From contig JADYYK010000112.1 of NCBI GenBank assembly GCA_020853705.1, positions 1-37,170 on the forward strand: DNA of 37,170 nt. Direction: 5' to 3'. The notes beneath the pieces are model-generated. The model did not search any database. It was not told the DNA's origin and saw nothing but the letters and a program-made list of their open reading frames with translations. Made by a program: the position numbers and the translations under genes. This stretch comes from Deltaproteobacteria bacterium (GTDB lineage: Bacteria; Myxococcota_A; Polyangia; Haliangiales; JADYYK01). Shown here in pieces: positions 32,820 to 37,170 of this stretch. Positions within the stretch are counted from its first letter, which is position 1, and the number at the start of each line of letters is the position of its first letter.

Positions 32820-33278
32820 ATGAGCATGAAGCGCAACGCTGGTGGCCGCGGGATGGGCCGGGACAGTGGTGACACCAAGATCGATCGCGCCGAGCTGTAC
32901 CGCGCCCTGATGCTGCGCGCCGACGGCAACGAGGAGTTCGCCCCCGCCGACATCGCCCAGGCCATCGGCTCGGCCGAGGCCTCGGTGTCACGCGCCCTGC
33001 TGGTGCTGACCGCCGAGGGCGTCATCGAGAAGCTCGACGCCTCGCGCTTCAACGCCACGCCCATGAAGGAGCGCGGCCTGACCGAGGCCGACGTGACCAA
33101 GTGCCTGTCGACCGCCGTCGCGCGCGACCCCAAGCGCGCCAGCGACCTGGTCGAGCTGCAGCGCCTCAAGAAGAACAACGACGAGATGCGCCGCCGCCTG
33201 CTCGACGCCATCGGCGAGCGCGACCGCTACCTGGCGCTGCTCAAGAAGCACAACATCGATCCCGCCGAGACGCCGTAG
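32820..33278 (+). CDS. Winged-helix protein with C-terminal coiled coil
   Basis: 152 residues; ATG 32820 or ATG 32826 are both possible and neither has a clear ribosome site. Residues 20-85 read as a winged helix (DRAELYRALMLRADG, FAPADIAQAIGSAEASVSRALLVLTAEGVIEKLD). A basic helical/coiled-coil C-terminus follows (DLVELQRLKKNNDEMRRRLLDAIGERDRYLALLKKH). Likely a DNA-binding dimer; no named family. Divergent from sbcD, sharing a palindrome-containing promoter region, so it may regulate or be co-regulated with the SbcCD operon. Confidence 0.75.
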   Translation: MSMKRNAGGRGMGRDSGDTKIDRAELYRALMLRADGNEEFAPADIAQAIGSAEASVSRALLVLTAEGVIEKLDASRFNATPMKERGLTEADVTKCLSTAVARDPKRASDLVELQRLKKNNDEMRRRLLDAIGERDRYLALLKKHNIDPAETP

Positions 33279-33281
33279 CCC

Positions 33282-33302
33282 CCTCGAAGCGAAGCTTCGA
33301 GG
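33282..33302. terminator. 9-bp perfect hairpin between convergent genes
   Basis: CCTCGAAGC, loop GAA, GCTTCGAGG: a perfect 9-bp stem four bases after the winged-helix stop and 45 bp before the convergent FHA stop. It works equally on both strands. No T-run follows, so factor-dependent or bidirectional termination is inferred. Confidence 0.55.
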
Positions 33303-33322
33303 AGCGCCATTCCGCGCCGTCT

Positions 33323-33350
33323 CCGTCAGCCGTCAGCCGTCAGCCGTCAG
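33323..33350. repeat. Heptamer repeat CCGTCAG x4 containing the FHA stop codon
   Basis: Four exact CCGTCAG units and a partial fifth. The last full unit contains TCA 33347-33349, which is the stop codon of the minus-strand FHA gene. Resembles the heptamer array at 4035. Confidence 0.9.
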
Positions 33351-34495
33351 CCGTCGATCGCGCTCCGGACATCACGCAGCAGCACGCGCGCGGTCTCCAG
33401 CTGCTCCTTCGACTCGCGCAGGGCGTTCTCGACGACCTCCTTGCTCTCGCCGGGCAGGGTCGCCATGATGTTCTCGAGCTCATCGCCCAGGGTGCGGATG
33501 TTGATGCGCACCTGCGACAGCACGTCGTTGAGCTCGGTGTGGGCCTCGGCCGCGCGCGTCTTGGTCAGCGACGCCTTCTTCTCGGCCGGCATCTTGTTGG
33601 CGGCCTCGACGCGGTTCTCGAGCTCCTTGATCTTCACCAGCAGCTCGTCGCGCTCCTTGCCCAGGGCCGCGAACTCGGCCTCCAGCTTGTCGAGCGGTGA
33701 CTGGCCCTCGTCCTTGCCGCCGCGCAGACGCTTGAGATCCGACTGCAGCTGATCGATGCGGCGCTGCAGCTTCTGGGTCTCCTTGTTGCCGTCGCGCAGC
33801 GCGCGGATCTCGGCCTCCAGGGTCGCCTTCTCCGAGATCGCCTTGTCGAGCTGGGTGCGCAGCTCGGCGGCCTCGGCGCTGCCGCCCGACATGCCGCCGC
33901 CCATCGGGCTGTTGCCGGTCGAGCGCGCGCCACCCACCGGCGCCGACGCCGGGATGAACGCGGGGCCGGCCGAGGCCGGGATGAACGCGCCCCCGCCGCC
34001 ACCCTGGGGGGCCAGCGGCGCCATCGGCAGCGGCGCCATCGGCTGCATCGGCGGCACCATGCCCGGCATGATCGGCTGTGACATGCCAGGCGGCGGCGCC
34101 ATCGGCATCCCGGGCGCCATCGGCTGCACGTTCAGGTGGATGCCCGGCGACTGGAAGCCGCCCGGGGCCTGGCCGACCGACTGGAACGGCGTGGCGGACG
34201 CCCCGGTCTCGTCGACGAAGCGCAGCCACAGGCTGCCGCAGCGGATGGCCTCGCCGTGCACCATGCAGTGGCGCGACACCCGCGTGGTGTCGACATAGAT
34301 CCCGTTGGCGCTGCCGAGATCCTCGATCCACCAGCGGCCGGCATCACGGAAGATGCGCGCGTGACGCCGCGACACCATCCCGTCATCCGTGCGGATTGCA
34401 CACTCCATAGCGCGGCCAATGAAGATGGGCTCGCCGCGCAGCTCCACGACACCTTCGAGTCCTTGGGCGTCGCGATAGAAGACTTGGGTTCGCAT
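33347..34495 (-). CDS. FHA-domain coiled-coil protein
   Basis: 382 residues from ATG 34495; the frame is open to 34675 but the extra 60 residues are Arg/Ala-rich and overlap recQ. A forkhead-associated domain occupies residues 1-95: FIGRAMECAIRTDDGMVSRRHARI then WIEDLGSANGIYVDTTRV, with the phosphothreonine-binding Gly-Arg, Ser-Arg-Arg-His and Asn-Gly residues. Residues 110-190 are a Met/Pro/Gly-rich linker with a duplicated FIPASA unit. Residues 200-382 are coiled coil (Lys/Glu/Leu heptads). A phosphopeptide adaptor probably linked to Ser/Thr kinase signalling; no kinase is in the window. Divergent from recQ by 104 bp. Confidence 0.9.
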   Translation of the reverse strand: MRTQVFYRDAQGLEGVVELRGEPIFIGRAMECAIRTDDGMVSRRHARIFRDAGRWWIEDLGSANGIYVDTTRVSRHCMVHGEAIRCGSLWLRFVDETGASATPFQSVGQAPGGFQSPGIHLNVQPMAPGMPMAPPPGMSQPIMPGMVPPMQPMAPLPMAPLAPQGGGGGAFIPASAGPAFIPASAPVGGARSTGNSPMGGGMSGGSAEAAELRTQLDKAISEKATLEAEIRALRDGNKETQKLQRRIDQLQSDLKRLRGGKDEGQSPLDKLEAEFAALGKERDELLVKIKELENRVEAANKMPAEKKASLTKTRAAEAHTELNDVLSQVRINIRTLGDELENIMATLPGESKEVVENALRESKEQLETARVLLRDVRSAIDG

Positions 34496-34522
34496 GGGGT
34501 CGGGACGCCGGGGCGCGGCCCC

Positions 34523-34552
34523 ATTTTGCGCGACTTTGGCCCCCCGGGTCAA
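34523..34552 (-). promoter_or_regulatory. Candidate promoter for the FHA gene
   Basis: Minus-strand TTGACC (34547-34552), 18-bp spacer, CAAAAT (34523-34528), about 28 bp before ATG 34495. The match to the sigma-70 consensus is moderate. Confidence 0.45.
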
Positions 34553-34560
34553 TTTCGCGC

Positions 34561-34590
34561 TTGGCGTGGCAGGCAATAGCGCGCTATGAC
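34561..34590 (+). promoter_or_regulatory. Candidate recQ promoter with 12-bp palindrome
   Basis: TTGGCG (34561-34566), 18-bp spacer and TATGAC (34585-34590) stand just before the recQ ATG at 34600. The transcript would have almost no leader, and no Shine-Dalgarno is seen, so the mRNA may be leaderless. A perfect palindrome ATAGCGCGCTAT (34576-34587) overlaps the -10 and could be a repressor operator. Confidence 0.45.
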
Positions 34591-34599
34591 CCTGTACTG

Positions 34600-37170
<2,571 letters not shown>

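Overview
The window is very GC-rich, with almost all third codon positions G or C. It is densely packed with lipoproteins, has an AcrB-type RND efflux operon and large low-complexity protein tails, and one lipoprotein ends in a MYXO-CTERM-like segment (GCS, hydrophobic helix, Arg cluster). These traits point to a myxobacterium or relative (Myxococcota, formerly Deltaproteobacteria). That is an inference from style and protein families; there is no rRNA, tRNA, phage, IS or CRISPR in the window.

Layout. 1-1.1 kb: a compositionally atypical hypothetical membrane protein (minus strand) beside the 3' end of a gene entering from the left. 1.3-6.9 kb: a lipoyl-less E2-type acyltransferase, a VWA lipoprotein, a GST-like protein translationally coupled to a 3D-domain lipoprotein, a serine carboxylesterase and a small lipoprotein. 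6.9-13.3 kb: a textbook efflux operon tetR > tolC-like > periplasmic adaptor > RND pump, every junction a 4-bp overlap. 13.4-24.3 kb: metabolic and housekeeping genes (FAD oxidoreductase of phytoene-desaturase type, Zn alcohol dehydrogenase, FG-GAP-like lipoprotein, MazG-like pyrophosphohydrolase, orphan DNA methyltransferase, DUF971 + nitroreductase, lipoprotein + TPR-like protein, DUF255/YyaL thioredoxin-fold protein, OmpR-type regulator with degenerate receiver).

24.3-37.2 kb is the most coherent block: a DNA-transaction neighbourhood. SbcD and SbcC nuclease subunits overlap by 4 bp and are followed by two WYL-domain regulators that overlap each other by 4 bp. A small winged-helix protein lies on each side of this operon, one of them co-directional with a SEC-C zinc-motif protein. 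Next come an FHA/coiled-coil protein and, divergent from it, a RecQ helicase with a long glycine/RG-rich tail that runs off the right edge. The inferred theme is double-strand-end or fork processing under WYL control.

The most unusual signal is a hexanucleotide tandem repeat (GAGCAC on the coding strand) present inside three unrelated minus-strand genes (TPR-like, 10 units; first WYL regulator, 23 units; SbcC, 7 units). It is translated in two different frames (His-Glu or Ser-Thr dipeptides). Other period-multiple-of-3 repeats lie in coding sequence, while 7- and 8-bp repeats sit only between genes or at a gene end. Convergent gene pairs are separated by perfect hairpins or share a CTAG stop-stop overlap. 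No intergenic stretch exceeds about 230 bp.
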